From Pseudanabaena galeata CCNP1313 (GTDB lineage Bacteria > Cyanobacteriota > Cyanobacteriia > Pseudanabaenales > Pseudanabaenaceae), in assembly GCF_029910235.1 (NCBI RefSeq), contig NZ_CP112874.1, forward strand, positions 2,046,001-2,110,000: 64,000 nucleotides of DNA, written 5' to 3'. Position 1 is the first letter of the stretch. The number at the start of each line of letters is the position of its first letter. The notes beneath the pieces were generated by a model. The model saw nothing but the letters and a program-made list of their open reading frames with translations, did no database searches and had not been told where the DNA came from. A program made the position numbers and the translations under genes. Shown here one piece after another: positions 38,701-47,622 of the stretch.

Positions 38701-39703
38701 TGGAGATATTATTCAAGGTTTGCCTCGGATTGAGGAACTCCTCGAAGCACGTAAGCCAAAGGAAATGTGTGTACTTGCGCGGACAACAGGCACTGCCCAA
38801 GTCACCTACGACTCAGACGATAATCCTGAAGTGAAGATTCTTGGCGATGATGGCGTTCTTGATGATGATTATTCATTCAATGCGGGTCAGAGTGTGATTA
38901 TCTCCGATGGTCAGAAGCTTTTGGCTGGTGAAGCACTCACCGATGGTCCCGCCAATCCCCATGATATTCTCGATATCTATTTCCATGCTTACAAGGAATC
39001 TCTGGGTGTCAGACAAGCTGCCCTCATTGGATTACAAAAGGTACAAGAGTTCTTGATGAACGAAGTCCAATCTGTATACCAATCTCAAGGTGTAGACATT
39101 TCCGATAAGCACATTGAAGTAATCGTTAAACAGATGACTTCTAAGGTACGCATCGAGGACGGTGGTGATACAACTCGTCTCCCTGGGGAACTAGTAGAAC
39201 TCCATCAAGTTGAACAAATCAACGAAGCGATGGAAATTACAGGTGGCGCTCCTGCGGACTATACGCCTGTGTTGATGGGTATTACCAAGGCTAGTTTGAA
39301 TACCGATAGCTTTATCTCGGCGGCGAGTTTCCAAGAGACGACTCGTGTTCTTACGGAAGCAGCGATCGAAGGTAAGTCTGACTGGTTGCGTGGCTTGAAG
39401 GAGAACGTCATTATCGGTCGTTTGATTCCTGCTGGTACGGGCTTTAATGCTTATGACACGCCTATCGTGGATGTCGATAATGGCTATGAGCCAGATCTCG
39501 GCTATGACGAAGAAGCGGATGATGTAATCATTGATGACAATACTGCACGTAATTATCAAATCATTGAGCCTCGAATCGAGCCAATCCGAGTTGTCGATAA
39601 GCCTCGCAGTCGTCGTAGCTTTGACGATGAGCTAGTGGATGATGATGTGGAGTTTGATGATGACGATGAGGAAGATGATGATGATTTTGAGGATGAAGAC
39701 TAA
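35726..39703 (+). CDS. rpoC2: RNA polymerase beta-prime C-terminal subunit
   Basis: 1325 residues, the expected size including the large cyanobacterial SI3 insertion between trigger-loop halves. Landmarks are the start [39 protein letters not shown], the zinc-binding C-x-C region [13 protein letters not shown] and the trigger-loop helix [19 protein letters not shown]. The C-terminal part has [16 protein letters not shown] and [15 protein letters not shown], then a very acidic Asp/Glu tail. It closes the operon and is followed by a strong terminator. Confidence 0.98.
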   Translation: MADFTTSNTDSPEEKKPQRFINSTIDKGQLKKLIAWAFTHYGTTSAANVADQLKALGFRYATQAGVSISIDDLQVPASKKALLAAAEQEIEETESRYTRGEITEVERFQKVIDTWNVANENLKDEVVKNFKSNNPLNSVYMMAFSGARGNISQVRQLVGMRGLMADPQGEIIDLPIKTNFREGLTVTEYIISSYGARKGLVDTALRTADSGYLTRRLVDVSQDVIVRENDCGTTRGIKLKAMRDGEKTLIKLSDRLFGRVAAEDIVDPNTGEVIVMRNQEISEDLSLAAQKAGVEEVCVRSAFTCESTRSVCQMCYGWSLAHAELVDIGEAVGIIAAQSIGEPGTQLTMRTFHTGGVFTGEVAEQQRAPYDGTIKYNKKLKVRPMRTRHGEDAFIVESNGDFTLESSEGKKVYAITQGSTLLMRDGQKVSQNQLMAEVSITGKTSRKTTEKATKALNTGLAGEVLFSDLAIEEKKDRQGNTSYVARGEKGRVWVLAGEVYDLPPTAEPTVKNETYVTEGDVLAETRLITEHGGVVRLSEEDSRHNREVEIITASVVLDQAIVKEESYQGREHYVLETQGGQSFSLKASPGSKLINNQVVAELIDDTYQTKSGGIIKFAGVEVAKRSKGKQGYEVVKGGTLLWVPEETHEVNKDASLLMVEENQFIEAGTEVVKDIFSQTAGVVEVFQKNDILREIVIKPGDLHLVDDPQTAMQKNGTLAQPGTEIMPGLTSPELRYVEYLDSTEGPALLLRPVEEYQVPDVPTVPSQESVNQEGRSIGLRAVQRIPYKDGDRVKAIDSVELLKTQLLLEVDTDAPQLAADIEFIPNDSDPGSLRLQLVILESLVIRQDNSGDPAHTNSRTRLLVNDGDRIDPGAVVARTEILCKRPGQIRGIRQGAEVVRRLLVVTEADCITTPCPNPTVQAGDLLRSGDEIGEGVITEESGQVLKVEDGSVVFRIGRPYLVSPGALLQIHDADLVQRGDNIALLVFERAKTGDIIQGLPRIEELLEARKPKEMCVLARTTGTAQVTYDSDDNPEVKILGDDGVLDDDYSFNAGQSVIISDGQKLLAGEALTDGPANPHDILDIYFHAYKESLGVRQAALIGLQKVQEFLMNEVQSVYQSQGVDISDKHIEVIVKQMTSKVRIEDGGDTTRLPGELVELHQVEQINEAMEITGGAPADYTPVLMGITKASLNTDSFISAASFQETTRVLTEAAIEGKSDWLRGLKENVIIGRLIPAGTGFNAYDTPIVDVDNGYEPDLGYDEEADDVIIDDNTARNYQIIEPRIEPIRVVDKPRSRRSFDDELVDDDVEFDDDDEEDDDDFEDED

Positions 39704-39705
39704 AT

Positions 39706-39740
39706 AAAAAGAAGGGTTCGCAATGCGAACCCTTCTTTTT
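39706..39740 (+). terminator. Terminator of the rpo operon
   Basis: 16-bp perfect arms AAAAAGAAGGGTTCGC and complement around AAT, ending in a T-run, three bases past the rpoC2 stop. Confidence 0.92.
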
Positions 39741-39966
39741 TGGCGTTGCATATATTCATAGTGATCAAGGAAAAATAGGGAAGGATTTTTAATTTGTACA
39801 TATTGTGTTGTCTTTGCTAGTGCAGTTTTGGGAACAGTTATCTTCTCCAGAATAAGGTGATGTAGTTGTTTAGGGGAATGTAGGACAACCTTAAACCAGA
39901 CATATAAAAGTAGGTGTTAACGGTGATTTGAGTGCAAAGATTTTATCCATGTTAAAGATATCTAAA

Positions 39967-40308
39967 TCACGAATTATTACTAATTTCTACAATAACTTCC
40001 CCTTGTTCCAATTGACTTAATGCCTCAGCCAAAGTAGCAGTGAGAAGTCGCTGCAAATTACGATTGGAGACATTGCCACAAGTCAGCCATAAAATTCGAG
40101 GAGGCGATCCCAATCGACAGACCAAATCAATAAAATCGCTATCCTTCGTCATAATCACCACATTAGCAAATCTTGCCGCCTCAAAGATTTCGATATCCTT
40201 CGCATCTCGTAGTGAGAGATACTTCAAAGACATAGCCTCAACATCAAAATTACTATTTATCCAATTTGCCAAAGCTGGAGGCAACTGAGCATCAATCCAA
40301 ATAATCAT
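39967..40308 (-). CDS. DUF5615 PIN-like toxin candidate
   Basis: 113 residues. It starts MIIWIDAQLPPALANWI, with the PIN-like first acidic residue (D6) followed by LSLRDAKDIEIFEAARFANV and the second acidic cluster TKDSDFIDLV. This is the DUF5615 pattern, a VapC-related nuclease fold. It overlaps the upstream DUF433 gene by four bases (ATGA). DUF433-DUF5615 pairs are common in cyanobacteria and are thought to be toxin-antitoxin modules; activity is not established. A decayed second copy lies at 41334-41498. Confidence 0.8.
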   Translation of the reverse strand: MIIWIDAQLPPALANWINSNFDVEAMSLKYLSLRDAKDIEIFEAARFANVVIMTKDSDFIDLVCRLGSPPRILWLTCGNVSNRNLQRLLTATLAEALSQLEQGEVIVEISNNS

Positions 40309-40538
40309 GCAGTAAGTCTAGGGAAATCAGTACGCCGCGCCGCAAAGACTAAACAAGCTTGAATATCAGCAAGCTCTAAATCAGGAAAATCTTCTAGAAT
40401 TTCAGTAATGCTTACATTTTCCGATAGCATTTCCAAAATATCCGTCACCCGAATTCGCATCCCACGAATACAAGGACGACCACCACATTGCCCAGCAATT
40501 TGGGTGATACGATTTAGTAGACTATGTTTTAAGTTCAT
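40305..40538 (-). CDS. DUF433 antitoxin candidate
   Basis: 77 residues with the DUF433 signature GGRPCIRGMRIRVTDILEML followed by ITEILEDFPDLELADIQACL, a small helix-turn-helix-like fold. It is the first gene of a two-gene unit with the DUF5615 gene and is translationally coupled through a 4-base overlap. It probably binds its own promoter and its partner. Confidence 0.82.
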   Translation of the reverse strand: MNLKHSLLNRITQIAGQCGGRPCIRGMRIRVTDILEMLSENVSITEILEDFPDLELADIQACLVFAARRTDFPRLTA

Positions 40539-40661
40539 AAGTTTTTCTTTGAGCTTATCTACTTTAATCTTAACGCCAGTTAAAAATATTTGATGCGATC
40601 AAGTAATTGCAAAAAAATTCTCAATATCGATCATAGAAATATTGTCAAATGAGCAACCACA

Positions 40662-41120
40662 ATGACAGTCATAAATGCAAAACTCTCTTTGAAGACAGTC
40701 TACGAACAAGACTACCTAATGTGGTTAGAAATGACTAGCGAACAACTCCGCACAGGGCAACTAGAAAACTTAGATATTGAGAACCTTTTAGAAGAAATAG
40801 AAGCAATGGCGCGAAAAGAAAAAGTTGCTTTAGAAAGTAATTTAGAAATCTTATTGATGCATTTACTCAAATATCAATATCAAGTCAATAAACGTACTTC
40901 GAGCTGGCGATATACTATTGACGAACACCGTAGCCGCATTATTAAAGCCCTAAAAGTAAGCCCTAGCCTAAAACCATACTTAAAACAAGTCTTTGAGGAC
41001 TGTTATCAAGAAGGTCGAAGAAAAACCGCTATTGAAACAGGATTAAATATATCTACTTTCCCAATGCGATCGCCTTTTAGCCAAGAAGAGACTTTAAATC
41101 CTGATTTTTTACCTGAATAA
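40662..41120 (+). CDS. DUF29 family protein
   Basis: 152 residues typical of DUF29: YEQDYLMWLEMTSEQLRTGQ, then the EEIEAMARKEKVALESNLEI helix and LLMHLLKYQYQ, and a positively charged C-terminal half. The family is abundant in cyanobacteria and of unknown function. It is divergent from the DUF433/DUF5615 pair with about 120 bases between, and AT-rich sequence precedes it. Confidence 0.85.
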   Translation: MTVINAKLSLKTVYEQDYLMWLEMTSEQLRTGQLENLDIENLLEEIEAMARKEKVALESNLEILLMHLLKYQYQVNKRTSSWRYTIDEHRSRIIKALKVSPSLKPYLKQVFEDCYQEGRRKTAIETGLNISTFPMRSPFSQEETLNPDFLPE

Positions 41121-41239
41121 GCCAAATTTTTGCCATTGACTCAGACTTTTTGTTCTATTCGGATATGCAGCTTGGGCAGTCTCAGATCAAACTCACGATG
41201 TTCTTGCGTGAAAAATATCCGTTTACTTGCAGATGCTCA

Positions 41240-41331
41240 TATAGCGCTCCTAAATGAGTTGTAAGATCTTGAGTGTTGTGAGAGTGCGCCCCGAAGGGGC
41301 GCACTCTCACAACCTATTTAGGATTGCTATA
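41240..41331. mobile_element. Family C MITE cutting a DUF5615 remnant
   Basis: TATAGCGCTCCTAAATG left end and ATTTAGGATTGCTATA right end around a gtgcgccccgaaggggcgcac stem. Its right edge is three bases from the first residue of a DUF5615 fragment, so it or a related event removed the start of that gene. Confidence 0.78.
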
Positions 41332-41333
41332 TC

Positions 41334-41498
41334 TCACCCAAAACAGTTGGAGATCTACAAAAACAAGGCTATGAAATTATTCGTAGCTCAGAAGTTTTAC
41401 CCGCCAACGCCCCAGACATCAATATTTTAGAATTTGCTAGAACCGAAAACTGGGTTGTATTGACTCAAGATCTAGACTTCTCAATGATTGCTATATAG
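41334..41498 (+). pseudogene. DUF5615 gene fragment
   Basis: A frame of about 54 codons reads SPKTVGDLQKQGYEIIRSSE then LPANAPDINILEFAR and VVLTQDLDFSMIAI-stop. This matches the middle of DUF5615 proteins (compare LSLRDAKDIEIFEAA and TKDSDF in the intact gene at 39967). The start is lost at the family C MITE, and the last residues come from a TTGCTATAT sequence like a repeat end, so both termini were altered by repeats. Confidence 0.65.
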
Positions 41499-41645
41499 GT
41501 TCGCGATCGCAATAAATTACTACACAATGCTTTACATTTCACCTAGGTATCACAGACTAAATGTAGAGTATTTATTAGTGATAAACGCTTATAAAAAATC
41601 CTAAGTCCAATCCCTGAAACATTAGTAAGTATAAAGATAACGATT

Positions 41646-42668
41646 ATGACTATCGCCCCTGTAGCTCCTAGGAAAGTTTTACTTAAAGTTCCTGTTGATT
41701 CTAAAACTCGTGTGAAACAGTTCATGCAATCTTTACAAGACAGCATTTGTCAAGGTTTAGAGGAATTAGATGGCAAAGCCAAGTTTAAACAGGATCAGTG
41801 GGAACGTCCTGAAGGTGGTGGCGGGCGATCTCGTGTAATTACCGATGGTGACTATTTTGATAAGGGTGGTGTAAATTTTTCTGAGGTCTATGGCTCCCAG
41901 TTACCCCCAGCCATTTTGCGCCATCATCCAGAAGTTGCAGGCGAAACTTTCTATGCAACTGGTACTTCGATGGTGCTGCATCCTAAAAATCCTTATGCAC
42001 CAACAGTACACCTGAACTATCGCTATTTTGAAGCAGGTCCAATCTGGTGGTTTGGTGGCGGACTTGACCTCACCCCTTACTATGGCTTTGCTGAAGATGC
42101 TAAGCATTTGCACAATACCCTTAAAGATGCTTGCGATCGCCACAATCCTCATTACTATCCTGTGTTCAAGCAATGGTGTGATGATTACTTCTTCCTTAAG
42201 CATCGCGGTGAGACTCGCGGCGTAGGCGGTATTTTCTTTGACTACCAAAATGGCGAAGATGGACTTTACAAAAATAGTAATGACTCCACAACTGCTCAAG
42301 TCATGAGTGACGAGATCGGTGATGTCCCTCGCACTTGGGAAGAGATTTTTGCCTTTGTTAATAGCTGCGGTAATTCTTTCTTACCTGCCTATACGCCGAT
42401 CGCCAATCGTCGTCGCAATATGGAATATGGCGATCGCGAAAAGCAATGGCAACTCTACCGTCGTGGACGCTATGTAGAATTTAACCTTGTCTATGATCGC
42501 GGCACAATTTTTGGCTTGCAAACCAATGGACGTACTGAATCAATCCTGATGTCACTTCCTCCTCTTGTTCGTTGGGATTACGACTATCATCCAGAGCCTA
42601 ATACCCCTGAAGCTGAACTGCACACAACTTTCTTGAAACCCCAAGACTGGGTTAATTGGCAAGCTTAA
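41646..42668 (+). CDS. hemF: Oxygen-dependent coproporphyrinogen III oxidase
   Basis: 340 residues. It decarboxylates coproporphyrinogen III to protoporphyrinogen IX with O2, on the path to heme and chlorophyll. Landmarks: RPEGGGGRSRVITDG near the start, FYATGTSMVLHPKNPYAPTV, the signature WWFGGGLDLTPYY, the FFLKHRGETRGVGGIFFDY segment, and RRGRYVEFNLVYDRGTIFGL near the end. Complete and followed by a terminator. The enzyme is soluble and dimeric in the family. Confidence 0.97.
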   Translation: MTIAPVAPRKVLLKVPVDSKTRVKQFMQSLQDSICQGLEELDGKAKFKQDQWERPEGGGGRSRVITDGDYFDKGGVNFSEVYGSQLPPAILRHHPEVAGETFYATGTSMVLHPKNPYAPTVHLNYRYFEAGPIWWFGGGLDLTPYYGFAEDAKHLHNTLKDACDRHNPHYYPVFKQWCDDYFFLKHRGETRGVGGIFFDYQNGEDGLYKNSNDSTTAQVMSDEIGDVPRTWEEIFAFVNSCGNSFLPAYTPIANRRRNMEYGDREKQWQLYRRGRYVEFNLVYDRGTIFGLQTNGRTESILMSLPPLVRWDYDYHPEPNTPEAELHTTFLKPQDWVNWQA

Positions 42669-42670
42669 CA

Positions 42671-42700
42671 AAAAAAGCACCCTGCAAGGGGTGCTTTTTT
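42671..42700 (+). terminator. Terminator after hemF
   Basis: 12-bp arms AAAAAAGCACCC and GGGTGCTTTTTT around a 6-base loop, ending in a T-run, directly after the stop codon. Confidence 0.88.
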
Positions 42701-42734
42701 ATTAGACTCACAAGATTTGCTCAAGAGTTAAAAC

Positions 42735-43821
42735 CGCCAATTCAAGGATGAAATGCAACACCTAGAGATCTTTGCGTAAAGGGACTCATAAGGATATTCT
42801 GATATTAATCACAATAATTAGGATACCCTCATGAGCTTTGTCCATCTTACCACCACAGAAAGAAGTGAACTGTATAAACTAAGAGTAATTGAGCAATTAT
42901 CTGTATCAGAGATAGGTCGTCGCTTGAAGCGAAACAAAAGTACGATTTCAAGAGAGTTATCGCGCAATACAGACGAGCGACAGATTGGCTATTTGCCAGA
43001 TACTGCGGTTGCCCTGATGAAAGCAAGACGGAAACAAGCAAAGGTAAGATTTCAGAGCATCAGTGCTGAGACGATCGCCGAAGTCAAACAACGGTTAGAG
43101 CAACACCACAGCCCAGAGCAACTAGCAGGGAGAATGGAAAGGGAGGGGCTAGGTAAAATCAGCTATGAGACGATTTATCTGATGATCTATGCAAACCATC
43201 AAGAGATGGGAATATATCAACAATATCTGAGGCAGAAGCAAAAGCAACGAAGGCGCAAAGGTCGCCATCAGAAGCGAGGTGGCATTCCCAATAGGGTAGG
43301 GATAGAGAATCGACCGAAGATTGCAGATTTAAAAACAGAGATTGGACATTGGGAAAGTGATACGGTAATCGGGTGCAACCACACAGGTATCGTAGTTACG
43401 CATGTTGATAAAGCATCGAAGTATTTACTTGCTGGACTAGCTAAGAACAAGACGATGGACGAGATAAACAGAGTGACATTCAATCTATTTGATCCTATAG
43501 AATCAACATCTCGAAAGACAATGACCTTTGATAATGGAAGAGAATTCTGTGGGCATGAGAAGCTATCTGAAAGATTGAAACTAGAGACCTTCTTTGCGAA
43601 TCCATATCATTCATGGGAACGTGGATTGAATGAACACACCAATGGATTAATTAGAGAGTTCTATCCCAAAAGTACAAACTTTAAAATCGTGAAAGAAGAG
43701 GACTTTCAGAAGGCAGTGAATTTGATCAATTACAGACCCAGAAAATCACTTGACTATCGTACTCCTTACGAAGTATTCTTTGCTTCATCAGAACCCGTTG
43801 CATTTCATCCTTGAATTGGCG
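42735..43821 (+). mobile_element. IS30-family insertion sequence
   Basis: 1087 bp between identical 25-bp inverted repeats CGCCAATTCAAGGATGAAAT... (42735-42759 and 43797-43821). One intact transposase is present and its stop codon lies inside the right repeat. Because even the outer CGCC matches, the exact boundary between terminal repeat and target is uncertain by a few bases. Confidence 0.85.
42831..43814 (+). CDS. IS30-family transposase
   Basis: 327 residues. The N-terminal helix-turn-helix LSVSEIGRRLKRNKSTISRE is the IS30 hallmark. The catalytic core follows with IGHWESDTVIG (first Asp), MTFDNGREFCGHE (second Asp) and SWERGLNEHTNGLIREFYPK (Glu). Length and frame are normal, so it may be active. 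It sits beside a beheaded DUF2079 gene. Confidence 0.93.
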   Translation: MSFVHLTTTERSELYKLRVIEQLSVSEIGRRLKRNKSTISRELSRNTDERQIGYLPDTAVALMKARRKQAKVRFQSISAETIAEVKQRLEQHHSPEQLAGRMEREGLGKISYETIYLMIYANHQEMGIYQQYLRQKQKQRRRKGRHQKRGGIPNRVGIENRPKIADLKTEIGHWESDTVIGCNHTGIVVTHVDKASKYLLAGLAKNKTMDEINRVTFNLFDPIESTSRKTMTFDNGREFCGHEKLSERLKLETFFANPYHSWERGLNEHTNGLIREFYPKSTNFKIVKEEDFQKAVNLINYRPRKSLDYRTPYEVFFASSEPVAFHP

Positions 43822-44000
43822 AACCTTATAAATAAAAGCGTCATGAGTGAAGCCAAGTCTTTATTTATAAGGCATTGGTCAGCTAAAAAAGTGATCGACT
43901 TATTTGAGTCTTTTCTGTCGTCATGAAATGTCCATTTCAAACCCAATTCATCTTTAACAGACCAGTGGCTATTTATACAACGTCTAAACAAGCTGAAGTG
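43822..44000. other. Scar region beside IS30
   Basis: Contains an inverted repeat CCTTATAAATAAA (43824-43836) with TTTATTTATAAGG (43860-43872). A minus-strand stretch (INSHWSVKDELGLKW, then HDDRKDSN) vaguely recalls the C-terminus of an IS4/ISAs1-like transposase. The match is too weak to call. Confidence 0.3.
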
Positions 44001-44167
44001 CTTAGTGGTGCAGAAAATTTTTTGAGGTCTTATTTTAAGATTTTATTCAGGCAAATTAATCTCTTGAAATAGCATATTTACAAGGCTTTGAGTAAAAGCT
44101 GTTAAAATACATCTTAGGTTAAGACTACGATATAGTGCGGATTTCCAGACTTTTCTGCACCACTAAG
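44001..44167. mobile_element. Small element H (TTAGTGGTGCAGAAAA ends)
   Basis: 167 bp bounded by CTTAGTGGTGCAGAAAA (44001-44017) and TTTTCTGCACCACTAAG (44151-44167). The interior has no gene. Probably another non-autonomous element inserted next to an IS30 end. Confidence 0.7.
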
Positions 44168-44206
44168 GCAAAGATCTCTAGGCGTTGCATTTCATCCTTG
44201 AATTGG
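44168..44206. repeat. Solo IS30 left end, inverted
   Basis: 39 bases equal, with one mismatch apart from its edges, to the reverse complement of the left end of the IS30 element at 42735 (terminal repeat plus the CCTAGAGATCTTTGC sub-terminal part). It marks the edge of an older IS30 copy whose body is gone. Confidence 0.8.
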
Positions 44207-44864
44207 TGTAGTTATAAAACCAAACTTGATTTTAAGTAAAGTTTTCTCAGTTGAGAGCTTGATATACTTATTGTTATTAGTTGCACCAGTTATTTGGTGC
44301 TTAAAACATGCAAATAAAACACTATTAGTAATTGCATTCCCAACCATATTAATGAGTGTTTTGTCAGCTGATCCTCAACAAAGATATTTGGCAAATCATT
44401 ATCCTTTGCCTATCTTACCGATTTTGATTGTAATGGTCATTTCTAGTATTAGTGAATTTACAGGACAAAAGAAATGGCGGTATCAATTTATATTGTTTTG
44501 GACAGCATTAGCATTTGTAACAATGTCACGTTTAAATCTATTTACTGGCGAATACTTGGGATCATTAGATACTTGGCAAGCTAATAATGAAGCTATCGCC
44601 TTGGTTAAAACTCAAGGCAGTATTCTTACCACCCATGAAATTTCTTCCCATGTTACTCATCGCCCTCAAGTCAAATTAGCCTTTTCTAATCTGAATCCTA
44701 ATCTTGAGGAGTTTGATTATATTCTGCTAAATACGAGGCATCCCGGTTATCAAAGCGATCGCAATTATGCGCTGAGTCTGGTTGAACAAGCAAAACAAAT
44801 ACCTAGTTTCAAACTTGAGTATCAGAAAGATGATGTTTATTTATTTGCGAAAAATAATTTGTGA
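44202..44864 (+). pseudogene. DUF2079 membrane protein, C-terminal fragment
   Basis: About 220 codons with no ATG at the front. The frame opens immediately inside the solo IS30 end, after a TGA. The fragment has membrane segments (LIYLLLLVAPVIWCL, LLVIAFPTILMSVL, LPIL-PILIVMVISSI) and the DUF2079 pattern YLANHYPLPILP, ILTTHEISSHVTHRP and DYILLNTRHPGY. Intact DUF2079 proteins are about twice this length. No N-terminal half lies before the IS30 at 42735, so the insertion was followed by a deletion. It is probably not translated. Confidence 0.75.
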
Positions 44865-44867
44865 TTT

Positions 44868-45566
44868 CTAGATTGATAATTGATTAGGGTCAATTCCTTG
44901 TGATCGCAAAATAGCCTCTAACTTATCAGCTCTTTCTTCTGCTGTTGGGATCAATTCGCCATCAGCAGTAAACCATCGCAATTGTTTTTCATAGATACCC
45001 AGATATAGCTCTAGTTGATCGCTCCATAGATATCCTGATTCATTCGGTGCGATCGCCTCATACTTGCCATCAACTAGCTTAAACCCAGCGAACTCTAAAC
45101 TATCGGGATCAAACCAGAAGTAATTAGGTAAGCGCCACAGATCTTGATATAGCAGTTTTTTGGTGCTGCGATCTACTTTTGCCGTAGAGTCTGACAATAA
45201 CTCGATCACTAGATTCGGATATTTATTGCCCTCATTCCACAATACCCAACTTTTGCGATCGCGCTTTTCTACATCCATCACCACAAATACATCGGGTCCC
45301 CGAAAGTCACGGTTTGTGAGTTTGTCTGGATTGTAATAGACTGTGAGGTTACCTGTCACATAGACATCTTGGCGATCACGCCAGTAATATTTCAAAAGGC
45401 GAACTAAAAGATTGATTTGTTCACGGTGTAAATCACTTTCCAATTCTGGCTCGTCACTCTCTATTTCAATCGGAAGTAGTTTGATATCTTTAGAAATACT
45501 TGCATCAATATCACCATTGACAATATTTTCACTAACAGATGGCGGGTTGACATTCAAAAGCACCAT
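44868..45566 (-). CDS. Uma2-family (DUF820) endonuclease-like protein
   Basis: 232 residues from the ATG at 45566, which has a GGAG site seven bases upstream; a TTG at 45584 would add six residues. The Uma2 core is clear: GPDVFVVMDVEKRDRKSWV, NKYPNLVIELLSDSTAKVDR, then the LYLGIYEKQLRWFTADG-type C-terminus with a charged helix. The acidic residues of the PD-(D/E)xK-like site are kept. Function unknown. Convergent with the DUF2079 fragment with three bases between. Confidence 0.87.
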   Translation of the reverse strand: MVLLNVNPPSVSENIVNGDIDASISKDIKLLPIEIESDEPELESDLHREQINLLVRLLKYYWRDRQDVYVTGNLTVYYNPDKLTNRDFRGPDVFVVMDVEKRDRKSWVLWNEGNKYPNLVIELLSDSTAKVDRSTKKLLYQDLWRLPNYFWFDPDSLEFAGFKLVDGKYEAIAPNESGYLWSDQLELYLGIYEKQLRWFTADGELIPTAEERADKLEAILRSQGIDPNQLSI

Positions 45567-45632
45567 GGCAAGTCTCCATAGCAATATTCGTTTTAGTATA
45601 GCTTAGGCAGAAAATTTGGGAGATGAGATTAA

Positions 45633-46334
45633 GTGTTAGAGATTAATAACCTTAGCGTTAACTATGGTGGCATTCAAGCCTTACAGGATATTAATTTAAC
45701 AGTCAATGAAGGCGAAATCGTGACCTTGATTGGCTCTAATGGCGCAGGTAAGACGACCACTTTACGGACTATTTCTCGTCTTGTTTCGCCACGTTCAGGA
45801 CTGATTATTTACAACGGTAAAAATCTTACGAATCTACGACCAGATCAAATAGTCAAAATTGGGATTGCCCATAGCCCAGAGGGGCGGAGAGTATTAGCAA
45901 GACAAACTGTGCTGGATAATTTGGAACTAGGGGCTTTTTTACGTAGCGATCGCTGGGGAATTAAAGCTGATATCGAAAAGCAATTTCAGATTTTTCCGAG
46001 ACTAGGTGAACGTCGTGATCAACTCGCAGGAACCTTAAGTGGTGGTGAACAACAAATGTTAGCGATCGCCCGTGCAGTAATGAGCCGCCCCAAGTTGTTG
46101 CTATTAGATGAGCCAAGTTTAGGGCTAGCACCGCAAATTGTGCGCGAAATTTTTAAAACCATTGTTAATCTCAACCAAGATGGAGTCACGATTTTATTAG
46201 TTGAGCAAAACGCCACCTTGGCTTTGCAACATGCAAATCGCGGCTATGTGATGGAGTCGGGAGTGATCACCATTGAGGGGCAAGCGTCAGACTTATTAGT
46301 TGATCAAAGGGTGCGCCAAGCTTATCTAGGATGA
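45633..46334 (+). CDS. Branched-chain/neutral amino acid ABC transporter ATPase LivF-like
   Basis: 233 residues from a GTG start. Walker A GSNGAGKTT, the signature LSGGEQQMLAIARA, Walker B LLLLDEPSL and the switch histidine-type region VEQNATLA. The text GIAHSPEGRRVLARQTVLDN is diagnostic of LivF rather than LivG. In cyanobacteria this corresponds to NatE of the N-I transporter, an inner-membrane importer of neutral amino acids. The permease, LivG and binding-protein genes are not adjacent; such dispersal is common in cyanobacteria. A terminator of the family B hairpin type follows. Confidence 0.9.
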   Translation: MLEINNLSVNYGGIQALQDINLTVNEGEIVTLIGSNGAGKTTTLRTISRLVSPRSGLIIYNGKNLTNLRPDQIVKIGIAHSPEGRRVLARQTVLDNLELGAFLRSDRWGIKADIEKQFQIFPRLGERRDQLAGTLSGGEQQMLAIARAVMSRPKLLLLDEPSLGLAPQIVREIFKTIVNLNQDGVTILLVEQNATLALQHANRGYVMESGVITIEGQASDLLVDQRVRQAYLG

Positions 46335-46339
46335 GACCT

Positions 46340-46380
46340 AAAAGACGAGTGGCGGTGCTTTGCACCGCCACTCGTCTTTT
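46340..46380. terminator. Terminator after livF
   Basis: 19-bp perfect arms AAAAGACGAGTGGCGGTGC and complement around TTT. The arms are a variant of the family B hairpin without the TATAGC ends. Confidence 0.82.
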
Positions 46381-46381
46381 A

Positions 46382-46418
46382 ACGTGAGTTCGATATAGCA
46401 GCTATATCGAACTCACGT
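46382..46418. mobile_element. Minimal family A MITE (37 bp) with target duplication
   Basis: A palindrome made only of the two ends (ACGTGAGTTCGATATAGC joined to its complement). Flanked by TCTTTTA on both sides (46375-46381 and 46419-46425). The left TCTTTTA is the last part of the livF terminator. Confidence 0.88.
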
Positions 46419-46518
46419 TCTTTTAAGCTTTATGGGAAACTTTTAGTGGATTTGTGTTTTATCCAACACTTTTAGCGCACAATTTTAAGTAGATACCTAG
46501 CGCTTCAAATTGTTTCGT

Positions 46519-47607
46519 ATGATTGAGACCCTCAATAAGTTGCCTCGTTGGTTTTCACTGGGCTTAACTTTCCCGTTAATCTTTCTAAACGGGTGGTTAT
46601 TGCTATTGCTATGCCGAGAATTGCAACCATTAGTCAGTATTCTCATTACGGCAACAGTTATTTCGTTTTTGCTAGATTATCCCATACGCTTTCTGATCAA
46701 ACTGAAGGTTAAGCGAGGCATTGCCGCAGGACTAGTAATCCTGATATTTTTCATGCTGCTTAGCACCTTAGCAATTTTTCTTGTGCCTTTAATCTTGGCA
46801 CAGGCAAATGAATTAATCGTGCGCCTACCTGAATGGATTAAGTCGGGTCAGCAGCAGCTACTAACTCTTGAAACTTGGGCGATCGCCCAGCAGTTACCGA
46901 TTGATATTAGTAGCACCTTTAATCAACTCATCGAAAAGTTAACGGGTGTCTTGCGATCGCTGACTAGTCAACTTTTTAGTATTGTCTTTGGAGCGATCGG
47001 TAGTCTTGTAAATATCTTCTTAACCTTGATATTTTCAATTTTTCTCGTCCTGCGTGGCTCCTTTTTGTGGAATGGTTTGCTAAGTTGGCTACCCCAAAAA
47101 TGGAACGATCAAGTTCGGAATTTATTGCCCCGTAATTTTGAGCGTTTTATTGTTGGACAGGTAACTTTAGCAACGATCCTCGGTGTGTCACAAACTACTG
47201 CCATGCTAATTTTAGGGGTTCCCCTTGCTCAGCTTTTTGGCTTTGGTATTGGTATTGCCAGTTTAATTCCCCTTGGTGGCTCCAGCACAATTATTACTGT
47301 AAGCCTATTAATCGCATTACAAAATTTTTGGCTTGGAGTCAAGGTGTTATTGGTCGCCGTAGCAATAATTCAAATTGTGGAGAATGTACTCGGTCCTCGA
47401 ATTGTTGGTGAGTTAACGGGTTTAAATCCCGTATGGATGCTAATTTCTCTTGATATTGGCTTTAAGTTAAATGGTGTACTCGGTTTATTGGTAGCTGTGC
47501 CGATCGCTGGTTTTATCAAAGGTACTTTCGACACAATTCGCGGTGTGAATAGTCCGCCTACTATTGAGGCGAGTCCTGAAGCTCATACAGAAGTTTCAAT
47601 TAAATGA
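46519..47607 (+). CDS. AI-2E family transporter (UPF0118)
   Basis: About 362 residues from the ATG at 46519; a TTG three codons earlier is possible. Seven or eight membrane segments, for example LTFPLIFLNGWLLLLLC, ISFLLDYPIRFLI, AAGLVILIFFMLLSTLAIFL and the C-terminal pair IGIASLIPLGGSSTIITV and IIQIVENVLGPRIVG. These C-terminal motifs are the family signature. Members may export autoinducer-2 or act as sodium/proton antiporters; the substrate here is unknown. Monocistronic, with a decayed family B element after it. Confidence 0.87.
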   Translation: MIETLNKLPRWFSLGLTFPLIFLNGWLLLLLCRELQPLVSILITATVISFLLDYPIRFLIKLKVKRGIAAGLVILIFFMLLSTLAIFLVPLILAQANELIVRLPEWIKSGQQQLLTLETWAIAQQLPIDISSTFNQLIEKLTGVLRSLTSQLFSIVFGAIGSLVNIFLTLIFSIFLVLRGSFLWNGLLSWLPQKWNDQVRNLLPRNFERFIVGQVTLATILGVSQTTAMLILGVPLAQLFGFGIGIASLIPLGGSSTIITVSLLIALQNFWLGVKVLLVAVAIIQIVENVLGPRIVGELTGLNPVWMLISLDIGFKLNGVLGLLVAVPIAGFIKGTFDTIRGVNSPPTIEASPEAHTEVSIK

Positions 47608-47622
47608 CAAATTTCTAGAATA

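Noticed and set aside
43788-43991. Minus-strand frame resembling an IS4/ISAs1 transposase tail (SHWSVKDELGLKW)
   Set aside because: Only a handful of positions agree, and it overlaps the IS30 end. Not sufficient for a call.
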